Source: an uncultured Bacilli bacterium (GTDB taxonomy: Bacteria > Bacillota_I > Bacilli_A > RF39 > UBA660). Taken from it: a stretch of 50,695 nucleotides of DNA. The notes under the pieces are model-generated. The model made no database searches and was not told where the DNA came from. It saw only the letters and a program-made list of their open reading frames with translations. How positions within the stretch are numbered: position 1 is the first letter of the stretch; every line of letters begins with the position of its first letter. The position numbers and the translations under genes were made by a program. Location of the stretch: positions 1 to 50,695 of the forward strand of contig CANQYB010000005.1 of NCBI GenBank assembly GCA_947627975.1, read 5' to 3'. Positions 36,593 through 45,398 of this stretch are shown here, one piece after another.

Positions 36593-37252
36593 ATGATAGG
36601 TAATGATTGGGATATAATTTTAAGTAAAATATATGTAAGTAATGGTTTTAAAAAATTTATAAAAATTATAAATCATGAATATGAAACAAAAACAATTTTT
36701 CCTAAAAAAAGTCATATTTTTAATGCCTTAAAACTAACTTCTTACAAAGATACTAAAGTAGTAATAGTTGGACAAGACCCATATCATGGAGAAAATGAAG
36801 CTCATGGTCTTTCTTTTTCAGTTCAAAAAGGAATTAAAATTCCTCCATCACTTAAAAACATTTATAAAGAAATAAAAGATGATATAGGATTAATTGAACC
36901 AAATTGTGGAGATTTAACAAAATGGGCAAAAGAGGGAGTTTTATTATTAAATTCAGTTTTAACTGTTGTAAAAGATAAACCAGCATCTCATAAAAATATT
37001 GGTTGGGAAAGATTAACTGATTATATTATTAAAAAATTAAATGAAAAAAAAGAACCAATTGTATTTATTTTGTGGGGTAATTTTGCTAAAAGTAAAAAAG
37101 ATTTAATAACTAATCCTCATCATTTAATTATTACATCTTCTCATCCTTCACCTTTTTCGGCTAATAATGGTTTTTTTGGAAGTAAACCTTTTTCTAGAAC
37201 TAATGATTTTTTAATAAAAAATAAAATAAAACCTATAAATTGGCAATTATAG
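36593..37252 (+). CDS. ung: Uracil-DNA glycosylase
   Basis: A 219-residue family 1 UDG that removes uracil from DNA. The water-activating motif is VGQDPYHG (Asp62) and the DNA-intercalation motif is SSHPSPFSANNGFFG. The internal phrases GLSFSV, PPSLKNI, GVLLLNS and LWGNFA are all typical. The ATG is preceded by GAGTGAT. Its end overlaps the convergent LemA-like gene by six bases. Confidence 0.97.
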   Translation: MIGNDWDIILSKIYVSNGFKKFIKIINHEYETKTIFPKKSHIFNALKLTSYKDTKVVIVGQDPYHGENEAHGLSFSVQKGIKIPPSLKNIYKEIKDDIGLIEPNCGDLTKWAKEGVLLLNSVLTVVKDKPASHKNIGWERLTDYIIKKLNEKKEPIVFILWGNFAKSKKDLITNPHHLIITSSHPSPFSANNGFFGSKPFSRTNDFLIKNKIKPINWQL

Positions 37253-37789
37253 GTTTAAATTATTTATATCATCATTTATATTTTTTTTCTCAAAAAGGTT
37301 TTGTTTTTTTATATGATGTATTTTAGAAATAATATTTGCAGGAAAGCATTTAATTATTTTATTCAATTCATTAGTATAATTATTGTAAAAAGCTTTAGTT
37401 GCTTCTAATTTTTCATTTGAATTAATAATTTCTTCCATTATTTTAATAATTTCTTTATTTTTTTCAAGAACTTGATAATCATTAATTATTTGTTTTATTA
37501 AATTTTCTTCTTCACATAATTTTTTATCTAATGAAAAATTATCTATTTTTTCATCAGGTAATTTTTCTATATTTTTTAATACTTTTTCATCGATGTCTGT
37601 TTTATTTTTTATAATATTAACTATTTTTATAAGCTTATCATATTTTTTTCTTAATGTTTCATCAATAATAGTTTGTGATTCTTTTATTTTTAATTTCATT
37701 TTTTGTATATTACTATATATAGAAATATATACAATTCCTAATATTCCAAGTATTATAATTAATATTAATAATATAATTATTATTTTCAT
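37247..37789 (-). CDS. LemA-like membrane protein
   Basis: A 180-residue protein with an N-terminal membrane segment (about 2-25), then a helical, coiled-coil-like domain. The region from about 28 to 65 (QTIIDETLRKKYDKLIKIVN) and the C-terminal part (KAFYNNYTNELNKII, then FPANIISKIHHIKKQNLFE) match the pattern of LemA proteins, whose role is not well defined. It is divergent and ends with an Asn-rich tail. It is a single gene with a start site near 37789. Confidence 0.7.
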   Translation of the reverse strand: MKIIIILLILIIILGILGIVYISIYSNIQKMKLKIKESQTIIDETLRKKYDKLIKIVNIIKNKTDIDEKVLKNIEKLPDEKIDNFSLDKKLCEEENLIKQIINDYQVLEKNKEIIKIMEEIINSNEKLEATKAFYNNYTNELNKIIKCFPANIISKIHHIKKQNLFEKKNINDDINNLNL

Positions 37790-37842
37790 TTTTATACATC
37801 CTTTTCTATAATAAAAATTATATCAAATTTTTTTAAATAATT

Positions 37843-38556
37843 CTATAGATTAATTATTGTATTTAAAGCAAGTTCAATCATATTATTTAAATTTTTTTCT
37901 CTTTTTTGAGCACTAATATTAATATTTTCAAATTTTGAATCAACAACTGTTAATATTGTTGCTGCATTTTTATTTAAATTTTTAGCTACAGAAAATAACC
38001 CATAAGCTTCCATTTCAGATATTAGTAAATCTTTTGGAGCTTTTTTTAATATTTTATCAATATTAAAATATAAATCAAAAACATCACTTGTATATATTAA
38101 ACCTCTTTTATATGATAATTTAAGTTTTTGAGAATTAATTTCCAATAAATCGTTTATTTTTTTATTACCAAATAAAATTTTTTTTCTTTCTTTATTTACA
38201 ATTTTATTAAAAGAAGAAATTGAATATGCAGCATCAGCTATTATAATATCATTAATTTTTACATCTTCTTTTAAAGCCCCACATGTCCCTATACGTATAA
38301 TATTTTTAACACCATAAAATTTATATAGTTCATAGGAATAGATTCCTATGCTTGGTATTCCCATACCACTTGAGGCGATAGTTACTTTTTTACCCTTGTA
38401 TAATCCAGAATAAATCAACATATTTCTAACATCGCTTACAAGTTTTTTCTTTTCTAAAAAATTTTCTGCAATATATTTTGCTCTATTTGGATCTCCTGGC
38501 ATTATAACATTTTCATAAATATTTTCTTTATTAGTAATAATGTGAATTGGTTTCAT
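37843..38556 (-). CDS. deoD: Purine nucleoside phosphorylase, DeoD type
   Basis: A 237-residue hexameric-type phosphorylase that splits purine (deoxy)nucleosides to base and (deoxy)ribose-1-phosphate. Motifs: VIMPGDPNRAKYIAE, SSGMGIPSIGIYSYEL, IRIGTCGAL, the ribose-binding EMEAYGLF and TVVD, with a following Arg (KRE) in the position of the catalytic Arg217 of the E. coli enzyme. It is divergently transcribed from the HD phosphohydrolase gene across 65 bases, so purine salvage and dNTP control may be linked. Confidence 0.94.
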   Translation of the reverse strand: MKPIHIITNKENIYENVIMPGDPNRAKYIAENFLEKKKLVSDVRNMLIYSGLYKGKKVTIASSGMGIPSIGIYSYELYKFYGVKNIIRIGTCGALKEDVKINDIIIADAAYSISSFNKIVNKERKKILFGNKKINDLLEINSQKLKLSYKRGLIYTSDVFDLYFNIDKILKKAPKDLLISEMEAYGLFSVAKNLNKNAATILTVVDSKFENINISAQKREKNLNNMIELALNTIINL

Positions 38557-38576
38557 AATAAATCCTACTTTCTATT

Positions 38577-38605
38577 TTGATTATATCTTATATTTTTGTT
38601 ATAAT
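38577..38605 (+). promoter_or_regulatory. Promoter of the HD phosphohydrolase gene
   Basis: TTGATT (38577-38582), a 17-base spacer and TATAAT (38600-38605) with a TGT extension. The start codon at 38622 is only 16 bases after the box, so the leader is very short and contains AAGGGTGAT. Confidence 0.75.
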
Positions 38606-38621
38606 CAATAAGGGTGATATA

Positions 38622-39737
38622 ATGAATAAGATTAAAAAAATAAATTCCTCTTTATTAAGAAGAGAAAAATTATTATCAAAATATGCCACTCGTAGTAAAG
38701 ATGCTTTGTATCTTTTTGATATTTCAGCGGATTATCGATTATTATTTTTTAAAGATATAGATAAAATAATTCATTCCCTTTCTTATACAAGATATATTGA
38801 TAAAACTCAAGTCTTTACATTTAAAAATAATGATAATTTATCAAAAAGAATTATTCACGTTCAGCTTGTTAGTAAAATTGCAAGAACTATAGGGAGAGCC
38901 TTAAATTTGAATGAAGATTTAATTGAAGCTGCATCATTAGGTCATGATCTTGGACATGTACCTTTTGGTCATTTAGGAGAAAAGTATTTAAATGAACTTT
39001 CTTTAAAAAATAATGAAGGATATTTTAATCACAATATTCAAAGTGTTAGAAATCTTTTGGTTTTAGAGAAAAAAAATATTTCAATTCAGACTTTAGATGC
39101 AATTATGTGTCATAATGGTGAATTTGTAAAAGAAATATTTATTCCAAAAAATAAAACTAAAGAAGATTTTTTTAAAGAGTATCAAGATAGTTATAAAAAT
39201 AAAGATATAATAAAAAAATTAGTTCCAATGACATTAGAAGGATGTGTTGTAAGAATATCTGATATAGTTGCTTATTTGGGTAGAGATATTGAAGATGCAA
39301 TTAATTTAGGAATTTTAAAAACAAATGATATTCCAAAAGATATAAGAAAAGTATTAGGAAGTACAAATAATGAAATAGTAGATACAATAGTTAGTGATAT
39401 TATTGAAAATAGTTATAAAAAAAATTATATAAAAATGTCTAAAAATATTTATAACGCAATAAAAAAATTAAAAAAGTTTAATTATGAAAATATTTATGAT
39501 AAAGCAAATACTGATAGCGAAAAAAAAGAGTATAAAAAAATGTTTGAATTTTTATTTTATAAATGTATGGATGAACTTGAAAATAATGATAAAAAGGCAA
39601 ATATTTATAAAATTTTTTTAGATAATATGGATAAAACCTATAAAGAAAGTAATTCTAAGGCACGAATTGTTATAGATTATATAGCTGGAATGACTGATGA
39701 TTATTTGTATAATGAGTACAAAAAATATAATAAATAA
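38622..39737 (+). CDS. HD-domain dGTPase-like triphosphohydrolase
   Basis: A 371-residue HD-superfamily protein of the dGTPase group, which hydrolyse dNTPs to nucleoside and triphosphate. The metal motif is HVQLVSKIARTI...ASLGHDLGHVPFGH, giving the His, His-Asp and later Asp (RISDIVAYLGRDIEDAI) ligands. An N-terminal SKYATRSKDAL resembles the family start. The start is ATG 38622 with AAGGGTGAT upstream; a longer reading from 38577 would include the promoter. It is divergent from deoD. Confidence 0.88.
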   Translation: MNKIKKINSSLLRREKLLSKYATRSKDALYLFDISADYRLLFFKDIDKIIHSLSYTRYIDKTQVFTFKNNDNLSKRIIHVQLVSKIARTIGRALNLNEDLIEAASLGHDLGHVPFGHLGEKYLNELSLKNNEGYFNHNIQSVRNLLVLEKKNISIQTLDAIMCHNGEFVKEIFIPKNKTKEDFFKEYQDSYKNKDIIKKLVPMTLEGCVVRISDIVAYLGRDIEDAINLGILKTNDIPKDIRKVLGSTNNEIVDTIVSDIIENSYKKNYIKMSKNIYNAIKKLKKFNYENIYDKANTDSEKKEYKKMFEFLFYKCMDELENNDKKANIYKIFLDNMDKTYKESNSKARIVIDYIAGMTDDYLYNEYKKYNK

Positions 39738-39772
39738 AGAGAAACTATATATAATAAGAAAGGAGGAATATT

Positions 39773-41035
39773 ATGGAATATCAAAAATTTTCGGGTAATT
39801 CATTTAATTTATATACTATTAAAACAGATAAATTTAAAAATTGTCAAATTGAAGTAATTTTTAGAAATAAAATTACTAAAAATGATATAACAAAAAGAAT
39901 TTTTTTGACTAATATTTTAACTGAATCAACTAAAAAATATTTCAATCATAAATTATATAAAGAACATTTAGAAGATTTATATAATTCTTATTTTTTTTCT
40001 GAAAATAATAAAGTTGGAAAAACTATTCATACAACATTTAAAGCTGATTTTTTAAATCCTAAATATGCAATAGATGACTTGCTTACAGATATTATAAAAA
40101 TGTTTAAAGAAGTTATATTAAATCCTAATGTAATAAATAATGCTTTTGATAAAACTTCATTTGAAATCGTTAAAAATGATTTAATTGATGAAATAAAATC
40201 AGAAAAGGATTCTCCAATGCGTTATGCTATTTTAAAACTTATTGAAAATATGGATCCTGATTCTGCTTTAAATATTAGGCTAGATGGATATTTAGAAGAT
40301 TTAGAATTAATAACTCCAGAAAGTTTATATAAATATTATAAAGAATTTATTGAAAATGACATGTGTGATGTTTTTGTAATTGGTAATCTGGATATGGATA
40401 TGGTTAATAAAAAATTTAGAGAAATTTTTACTTTGTCTTCAATTAAATCAAATCATTTTGAATATAGTGAAGTAATAAAAGAAAGAAAAAAAATTAAAGA
40501 AGTAAGTGAAGAAACAAACTTAAAACAATCAAGATTAGTTGTAGGTTGTAATTTAGTTAACCTTTTAGAAAATGAAAGAAATACAATTATGAGTTTACTT
40601 AATGTTATATTAGGAGGTGGAAGCTTAGATTCAAAATTATATAAATATCTTCGCCAAGAAAATGCTTTATGTTACTCTTGTAGTAGCATTTATCAAAAAA
40701 ATAATAATTTGATAATAATTACAACTAGTATTGATGAAAAAAATTATAAAAAAGCTATTAAATTAATAAAAAAAGCAATTCAAGATTTAAAAAAAGGAAA
40801 GATTACTAATGATGAAATTAATGATTCCAAACGAAATATTATTGAATCATTAGATTTAAATAGTGATATTGCTGATGCTTTAATTACAAATTATATATTT
40901 CATGTTTATTTAGATATGCCATTAATTGATGAAAGAAAAGTTGAATATCAAAAAATTTCTAAACAAGATTTAGTAAAAGCAGCTAAAAAAATTAAATTAA
41001 ACACTATATTTTTACTTAAAGATGGAGGACAATAA
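39773..41035 (+). CDS. Inactive M16-family peptidase-like protein, YfmF type
   Basis: A 420-residue M16 (insulinase/processing peptidase) homologue. It lacks the HxxEH zinc motif, so it is presumably non-catalytic, as in YfmF. The C-terminal M16 half shows GGGSLDSKLYKYLRQENALCYSC, here given as two parts (GGGSLDSKLYKYLR, then QENALCYSC), typical of the family. It has a strong AAAGGAGG site. It overlaps the active partner by one base (TAATG). In Bacillus, YfmF and YfmH are linked to modification of elongation factor P; that role here is inferred by homology. Confidence 0.85.
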   Translation: MEYQKFSGNSFNLYTIKTDKFKNCQIEVIFRNKITKNDITKRIFLTNILTESTKKYFNHKLYKEHLEDLYNSYFFSENNKVGKTIHTTFKADFLNPKYAIDDLLTDIIKMFKEVILNPNVINNAFDKTSFEIVKNDLIDEIKSEKDSPMRYAILKLIENMDPDSALNIRLDGYLEDLELITPESLYKYYKEFIENDMCDVFVIGNLDMDMVNKKFREIFTLSSIKSNHFEYSEVIKERKKIKEVSEETNLKQSRLVVGCNLVNLLENERNTIMSLLNVILGGGSLDSKLYKYLRQENALCYSCSSIYQKNNNLIIITTSIDEKNYKKAIKLIKKAIQDLKKGKITNDEINDSKRNIIESLDLNSDIADALITNYIFHVYLDMPLIDERKVEYQKISKQDLVKAAKKIKLNTIFLLKDGGQ

Positions 41036-42336
41036 TGGATAAAATAATATTAAAAAATATTGATGAAGAAATACTTCATGAAAAAACTGATTCTGGTTTA
41101 GATATTTATATGCTTCAAAATAAAAAAGTAAAAAGTTTTTATATTACTTTAAATGTTAAATATGGTTCAACTTATACATCATTTAAGGAAAAAAAAGCTA
41201 AAAATTTCATTAATGTCCCAAATGGTATTGCCCATTTTTTAGAGCATATGAAATTTTATCAACCAAACGGGAAAAGTGCTCATGAATATTTTAATAAATT
41301 GGGGTCTAGTATAAATGCTGCTACATCATATAGATATACTTATTATGAAGTCTATTCAACTACTGAATTTAAGAAAAATTTAGAATATCTTTTGGAATAT
41401 GTTTATACACCATATTTTAAAAATAAAGATATAAAAACTGAAAAAGGTATAATTAAAGAAGAAATAAAAATGGGACTAGATTCTCCATCATCAACACTCT
41501 TTATGACATCCAATGAACTATTATATGAAAAAGATAATATGAAATATTCAATAGCAGGAAGTATTAATGATATTAATAAAATCAATTCTAAAATGTTACA
41601 GGATGTTTTTGATCATTTTTATAAACCTGATAATATGTTTTTAGTCATTACTGGTAATTTTAATCCTGAGTTGGCAGTGGCAATAACAAATCAAAAAATG
41701 AAAAATTTAAAATTTAGTACTAAAAAAGATGTTGAAACAAAAAAAATTAAAGAACCTGCAAATGTTTCTTTAAATGAGAAATATCTTAAAATGGATGTAA
41801 CTGTTACAAAATTAAAATTAAGTTACAAAATTCCCTATAAAAATTTTACTAAGCTTAAGCTTTCTAATACAAGTTTAGTTGTATATTTAAATGTTATTTT
41901 AAAAAATAATTTTGGCGTTACATCATCTTTATATCAAAAATTAAATGAAGAAAAATTATTAAGTAGTGGTATTTTTTATAGTTCGGTTGTTAGAAAAGAA
42001 AAAGATTATGTTATTTTATCTTTGGAAACAGAAACTAAGTATCCAGATGATATAAAGAAAAAAATATTAGATAAATTAAATAATTTAGAAATTGATGAAA
42101 AAACTCTTTTGAGATGCAAGAAAATTTTAATAAGTGATGCAGTTTTACGAACTGATTCTATTCAAGTAATGAATAATGCTATACAAACTGATATAATTAT
42201 GTTTAATAAAATTATTCAAGATGATTATCAAACTGCTAAAAATTTAAATTTTAAAACTTTAAATCAAGTTATGAATTGTTTGGATTTTTCTAAACAAGTT
42301 TATGTTCAAATTGATCCAATAAAAATACAAGATTAA
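41035..42336 (+). CDS. M16-family zinc metallopeptidase, YfmH type
   Basis: A 433-residue M16 peptidase with the inverted zinc motif HFLEH (HxxEH) followed by the downstream Glu in GIIKEEIKMGLD. The context GIAHFLEHMKFYQPNGKSA and SSINAATSYRYTYYEVYST is typical of YfmH. It is translated with the inactive partner (one-base overlap), probably as a heterodimer. Its stop codon lies in the terminator hairpin at 42323-42350. Confidence 0.9.
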   Translation: MDKIILKNIDEEILHEKTDSGLDIYMLQNKKVKSFYITLNVKYGSTYTSFKEKKAKNFINVPNGIAHFLEHMKFYQPNGKSAHEYFNKLGSSINAATSYRYTYYEVYSTTEFKKNLEYLLEYVYTPYFKNKDIKTEKGIIKEEIKMGLDSPSSTLFMTSNELLYEKDNMKYSIAGSINDINKINSKMLQDVFDHFYKPDNMFLVITGNFNPELAVAITNQKMKNLKFSTKKDVETKKIKEPANVSLNEKYLKMDVTVTKLKLSYKIPYKNFTKLKLSNTSLVVYLNVILKNNFGVTSSLYQKLNEEKLLSSGIFYSSVVRKEKDYVILSLETETKYPDDIKKKILDKLNNLEIDEKTLLRCKKILISDAVLRTDSIQVMNNAIQTDIIMFNKIIQDDYQTAKNLNFKTLNQVMNCLDFSKQVYVQIDPIKIQD

Positions 42337-42350
42337 TCTTGTATTTTTTT
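42323..42350 (+). terminator. Terminator overlapping the yfmH-type stop codon
   Basis: A palindrome with arms AAATACAAGAT and ATCTTGTATTT around a central TA, followed by a T run. The TAA stop (42334-42336) lies at its centre. Confidence 0.8.
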
Positions 42351-42356
42351 ATTTTA

Positions 42357-42365
42357 TGATATAAT
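42357..42365 (+). promoter_or_regulatory. Extended -10 promoter of the YgjP-like gene
   Basis: TGATATAAT lies 18 bases before ATG 42384. No clear -35 element is seen at 17-base spacing. Confidence 0.6.
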
Positions 42366-42383
42366 AATTTTGGTGATATATAT

Positions 42384-43016
42384 ATGACTGTTTTATTAGA
42401 AAATAAAATATATAATATTATAATTTTGAGAAAAAATATTAAAAATGTTTATTTTAGAATAACTGATAATTTAGAAATACAAGTTTCCATTTCTCATTTT
42501 GTTCCTGAATTTGAAATAAAAAAATTAATTTTGAAAAATGAAAAATCAATTAAGAAATTAATTGCTATAAAAACTAAAGAACTTGATGATAATAAATATT
42601 TCTATTATTTGGGAAATAAATATAATATTATATATAAAGAGTGTAAAAAAATATATTTTGACGATGAGAATGTATATACTAAAAATAATGATATGCTAAA
42701 TAATTTTTTTAAAACTGAAGTAATTAGAATTTTTACAGATAGAGTAAAAATAATAAAAAATAACTTTAAAAATTTACCTAATTTCACTTTAAAATTTCGT
42801 AAAATGAAAACTAGATGGGGTGTGTGTAATTATGGAAAAAATATTGTCACTTTAAATACTGAACTTTTAAAAAAAGATATTTCTTTACTTGATTATGTTA
42901 TAATTCATGAACTCTGTCATTTTTATCATCATGATCATTCTAAAAAATTTTGGAATGAAGTATCAATTCATTATCCATATTATAAAATAGCTAGGAAAAT
43001 GCTTAGAGATATTTAA
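42384..43016 (+). CDS. YgjP/WSS1-like (DUF45) zinc metallopeptidase
   Basis: A 210-residue protein of the YgjP-like M48-related metallopeptidase domain. The zinc site is HELCHFYHHDHSKKFW, giving HExxH plus a third His and the conserved HSxxFW. The upstream KMKTRWGVCNYGKNIVTLN (family RWGSC...G.I.LN) is diagnostic. The substrate is unknown. It is a short-leader single gene, between a terminator and the promoter of the methyltransferase operon. Confidence 0.9.
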   Translation: MTVLLENKIYNIIILRKNIKNVYFRITDNLEIQVSISHFVPEFEIKKLILKNEKSIKKLIAIKTKELDDNKYFYYLGNKYNIIYKECKKIYFDDENVYTKNNDMLNNFFKTEVIRIFTDRVKIIKNNFKNLPNFTLKFRKMKTRWGVCNYGKNIVTLNTELLKKDISLLDYVIIHELCHFYHHDHSKKFWNEVSIHYPYYKIARKMLRDI

Positions 43017-43040
43017 AAAAGCCTATTTTTATGATATAAT
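43012..43040 (+). promoter_or_regulatory. Promoter of the methyltransferase-rimM-trmD operon
   Basis: TTTAAA (43012-43017), a 17-base spacer and TATAAT (43035-43040) within TGATATAAT. ATG 43057 follows 16 bases later with AAAAGGAG in between. Confidence 0.7.
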
Positions 43041-43056
43041 TAAAAAGGAGAAGTTT

Positions 43057-43788
43057 ATGGAAAAAATAGTTTCATTAGATAATTCTTATATAAAAAAATT
43101 AAGAAAATTAAAATCAAAAAAATATCGAGATCAATATAAAATTTTTTTAGTTGAAACTCCCCATTTAATAAAAGAAGCATATCAATCTAATTTACTTCTG
43201 GAATTAATTGTTTTGCAAAAACCAAATATTAATGTTAATTATAAATTAGTAGATGAAAAAGTAATGAGAAGTTTAACTAGTATGAGTACAATTCCTAAAG
43301 AAATAGGAGTTGTAAAATTTAGTGAAAAAAAAGATATTGGAAAAAAAATATTAATGTTAGATGATATACAAGATCCGGGTAATTTAGGAACAATAATTAG
43401 AAGTTGTTTAGCTTTTTCTTTTGATACTATTATACTTTCAGATAAATCAGTTGATCTTTATAATCCTAAAACCATTAATGCAACTCAAGGAACATTATTT
43501 TACATTAATATTTTAAGAGGTAATCTAATTGAAATAATAAATAACTTAAAAAAAGAAAATTATATTATTTATGGAACAGATGTATGTGATGGAGTTAATC
43601 TTTCTTTATTAGAAAAACATGAAAAAGAAGTAATTATTATGGGAAATGAGGGAAATGGAATAAATAAAGAAATAAAAAAAATAGTAGATAAAAATATTTA
43701 CATTAATATAAATAAAAAATGTGAGTCGCTAAATGTTGGTGTTGCTGCTTCTATAATTTTATATGAATTTTCAAAGAGGTTAAAATGA
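43057..43788 (+). CDS. SpoU/TrmH-family RNA 2'-O-ribose methyltransferase
   Basis: A 243-residue SPOUT methyltransferase. The N-terminal domain (about 1-95; LRKLKSKKYRDQYKIFLVE) resembles the RNA-binding substrate domain of the group. The knot motifs are DDIQDPGNLGTIIRS, MGNEGNGI and ESLNVGVAASI. It should methylate a ribose in rRNA or tRNA, and the target nucleotide cannot be inferred. It overlaps rimM by four bases and forms an RNA-maturation operon with rimM and trmD. Confidence 0.9.
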   Translation: MEKIVSLDNSYIKKLRKLKSKKYRDQYKIFLVETPHLIKEAYQSNLLLELIVLQKPNINVNYKLVDEKVMRSLTSMSTIPKEIGVVKFSEKKDIGKKILMLDDIQDPGNLGTIIRSCLAFSFDTIILSDKSVDLYNPKTINATQGTLFYINILRGNLIEIINNLKKENYIIYGTDVCDGVNLSLLEKHEKEVIIMGNEGNGINKEIKKIVDKNIYININKKCESLNVGVAASIILYEFSKRLK

Positions 43789-44267
43789 ATAATTATAAAT
43801 ATGTTGGTAAAATAGTTGCTACTCATGGTATTAAAGGAGAACTTAGAATAATAAGTAATATTGAACATAAAAATGAAATATTTAAAGTAAATTCTTTTAT
43901 TTATTTTGGAGATATTTATTCTAAACATTTAATAAAAAGCTATCGAGTACATAAAAATTATGATATGATTACAATAGATAATTTTGATAATATTAATGAT
44001 GTTTTGCAATTTATAAATTTAAAAGTATATAAAAATAAAAAAGATTTAAAAAATATTAATTTTTATGATGACTTAATTGGTTATGAAGTTAGATATAATA
44101 ATAATTTTTTAGGAATAATAACTGAATTTGATAATACAACTGTTAATTTATTATATAAAGTAGAAGGTAAAAAAAATTTTTTATTTCCAGCAAAAGGACC
44201 ATTTATAAAAGAAATTATTCATAGTAAAAAAATTGTAATATTAAAAAATATTGGAGGACTTTTATGA
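43785..44267 (+). CDS. rimM: Ribosome maturation factor RimM
   Basis: A 160-residue 30S maturation factor. The N-terminal barrel starts KYVGKIVATHGIKGELRI, and the PRC-barrel C-terminal domain shows LIGYEVRYNNNFLGIITE and LFPAKGPFIKEI. It binds S19 and aids 16S rRNA processing. It is placed directly upstream of trmD, as in most bacteria, with a four-base overlap at both ends. Confidence 0.93.
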   Translation: MNNYKYVGKIVATHGIKGELRIISNIEHKNEIFKVNSFIYFGDIYSKHLIKSYRVHKNYDMITIDNFDNINDVLQFINLKVYKNKKDLKNINFYDDLIGYEVRYNNNFLGIITEFDNTTVNLLYKVEGKKNFLFPAKGPFIKEIIHSKKIVILKNIGGLL

Positions 44268-44926
44268 AAATAGATATACTAACTTTATTTCCTAAAATGT
44301 TTGAAGGATTTTTAAGTGAATCAATAATTAAAAGAGCAATTAAAAATGAAAAAGTAAAAATAAATATAATAGATTTTCGAAAATATTCTAAGCTTTCTAA
44401 CAATCAGGTAGATGATACACCTTATGGTGGTGGGGCTGGAATGGTATTAAGATGTGAGCCAATTTTTGAATGTATAGATGCTATTAAAACAAAAGATTCA
44501 TATATTATACTATTAACTCCTGATGGTAAAAAATATAATCAAAAATTTGCTAATGATTTTAAATTAAAAAAACACTTGATATTTATATGTGGTCATTATG
44601 AAGGATTTGATGAAAGAATTAGAACTTTGGCTGATATAGAAATTAGCATTGGCGATTATATATTAACAGGTGGAGAATTACCAGCTATGGTTATAGCAGA
44701 TAGTATTATAAGATTGATAGATGGCGTAATTAATAATGAAAGTATAATGGAAGAATCTTTTAATAATAATTTGCTTGATTATCCGACATATACTAAACCA
44801 AAAATTTATAGAAATATGATTGTACCAGATGTTTTATTATCTGGAGATCATAAAAAAATTGCAGAATGGAGAAAAGAAGAACAAATTAAAAAAACAAATA
44901 TTAAAAGACCAGATATAATGGAGTAG
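44264..44926 (+). CDS. trmD: tRNA (guanine-37-N1)-methyltransferase
   Basis: A 220-residue SPOUT enzyme that makes m1G37 in tRNA to prevent frameshifting. Motifs: ILTLFPKMFEGF, PYGGGAGMVL, ICGHYEGFDERI and SIGDYILTGGELPAM, and the tail RPDIM. It is slightly short but complete. In most Bacillota rplS follows trmD at once; here an unknown gene and an inverted ATPase gene intervene. Confidence 0.97.
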   Translation: MKIDILTLFPKMFEGFLSESIIKRAIKNEKVKINIIDFRKYSKLSNNQVDDTPYGGGAGMVLRCEPIFECIDAIKTKDSYIILLTPDGKKYNQKFANDFKLKKHLIFICGHYEGFDERIRTLADIEISIGDYILTGGELPAMVIADSIIRLIDGVINNESIMEESFNNNLLDYPTYTKPKIYRNMIVPDVLLSGDHKKIAEWRKEEQIKKTNIKRPDIME

Positions 44927-44935
44927 GTGAATTTT

Positions 44936-45367
44936 ATGGCAAGTTTTCTAATAAAAAGAACTACAACAACCAATAAAGTTGTAAAAATTATTAAACTAAA
45001 AAACACAGGTTATGAATTTAATCCTAAAAATAAATCTGTTACTAAAATAATTGTGAAAGACCCTTTATTAATCCAAAAAATTTTAGTTATAAAATTTAAT
45101 AATGCTATTAATAAATTATCTAAAGTTATTTATAATATAATTTCTAATGGTGAAAATGATGAAGAAAGTTCAGTAATATTATTAAATGAAATAAATAGAT
45201 TACGTTCTATTTTACTTAATAAATATCGAAAATATTTAAGTAAACAACAAGAAAAACATTTTTTAGATCAACTGCAATTATTAGAATTTGAAATTTGTGG
45301 TGGACATTACAGTTTTAATTTATTTGATATAAATTTACAAGAAGAAAAAAATAGAAGGGGAAAATAA
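44936..45367 (+). CDS. Hypothetical protein, 143 residues, downstream of trmD
   Basis: I do not recognise this protein. It is soluble and basic. A probable beta-rich N-terminus (SFLIKRTTTTNKVVKIIKLK) is followed by long helices (about 50-125) that could be a coiled coil or a four-helix arrangement. The only cysteine and the GGHYS motif lie near the C-terminus (EICGGHYSFNLFDI). The start is ATG 44936 with AGGTGA upstream; GTG 44927 overlaps that site. It is ten bases after trmD, so it belongs to that operon, and it ends in the bidirectional terminator at 45366-45398. Confidence 0.7.
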   Translation: MASFLIKRTTTTNKVVKIIKLKNTGYEFNPKNKSVTKIIVKDPLLIQKILVIKFNNAINKLSKVIYNIISNGENDEESSVILLNEINRLRSILLNKYRKYLSKQQEKHFLDQLQLLEFEICGGHYSFNLFDINLQEEKNRRGK

Positions 45368-45398
45368 AAACTTTAAAGCTATTTCTTTAAAGTTTTTT
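45366..45398. terminator. Bidirectional terminator between the trmD operon and the ClpX-like gene
   Basis: A stem of ACTTTAAAG and CTTTAAAGT around a six-base loop, flanked by A and T runs. It contains the stop codon of the minus-strand ClpX-like gene. Confidence 0.8.
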
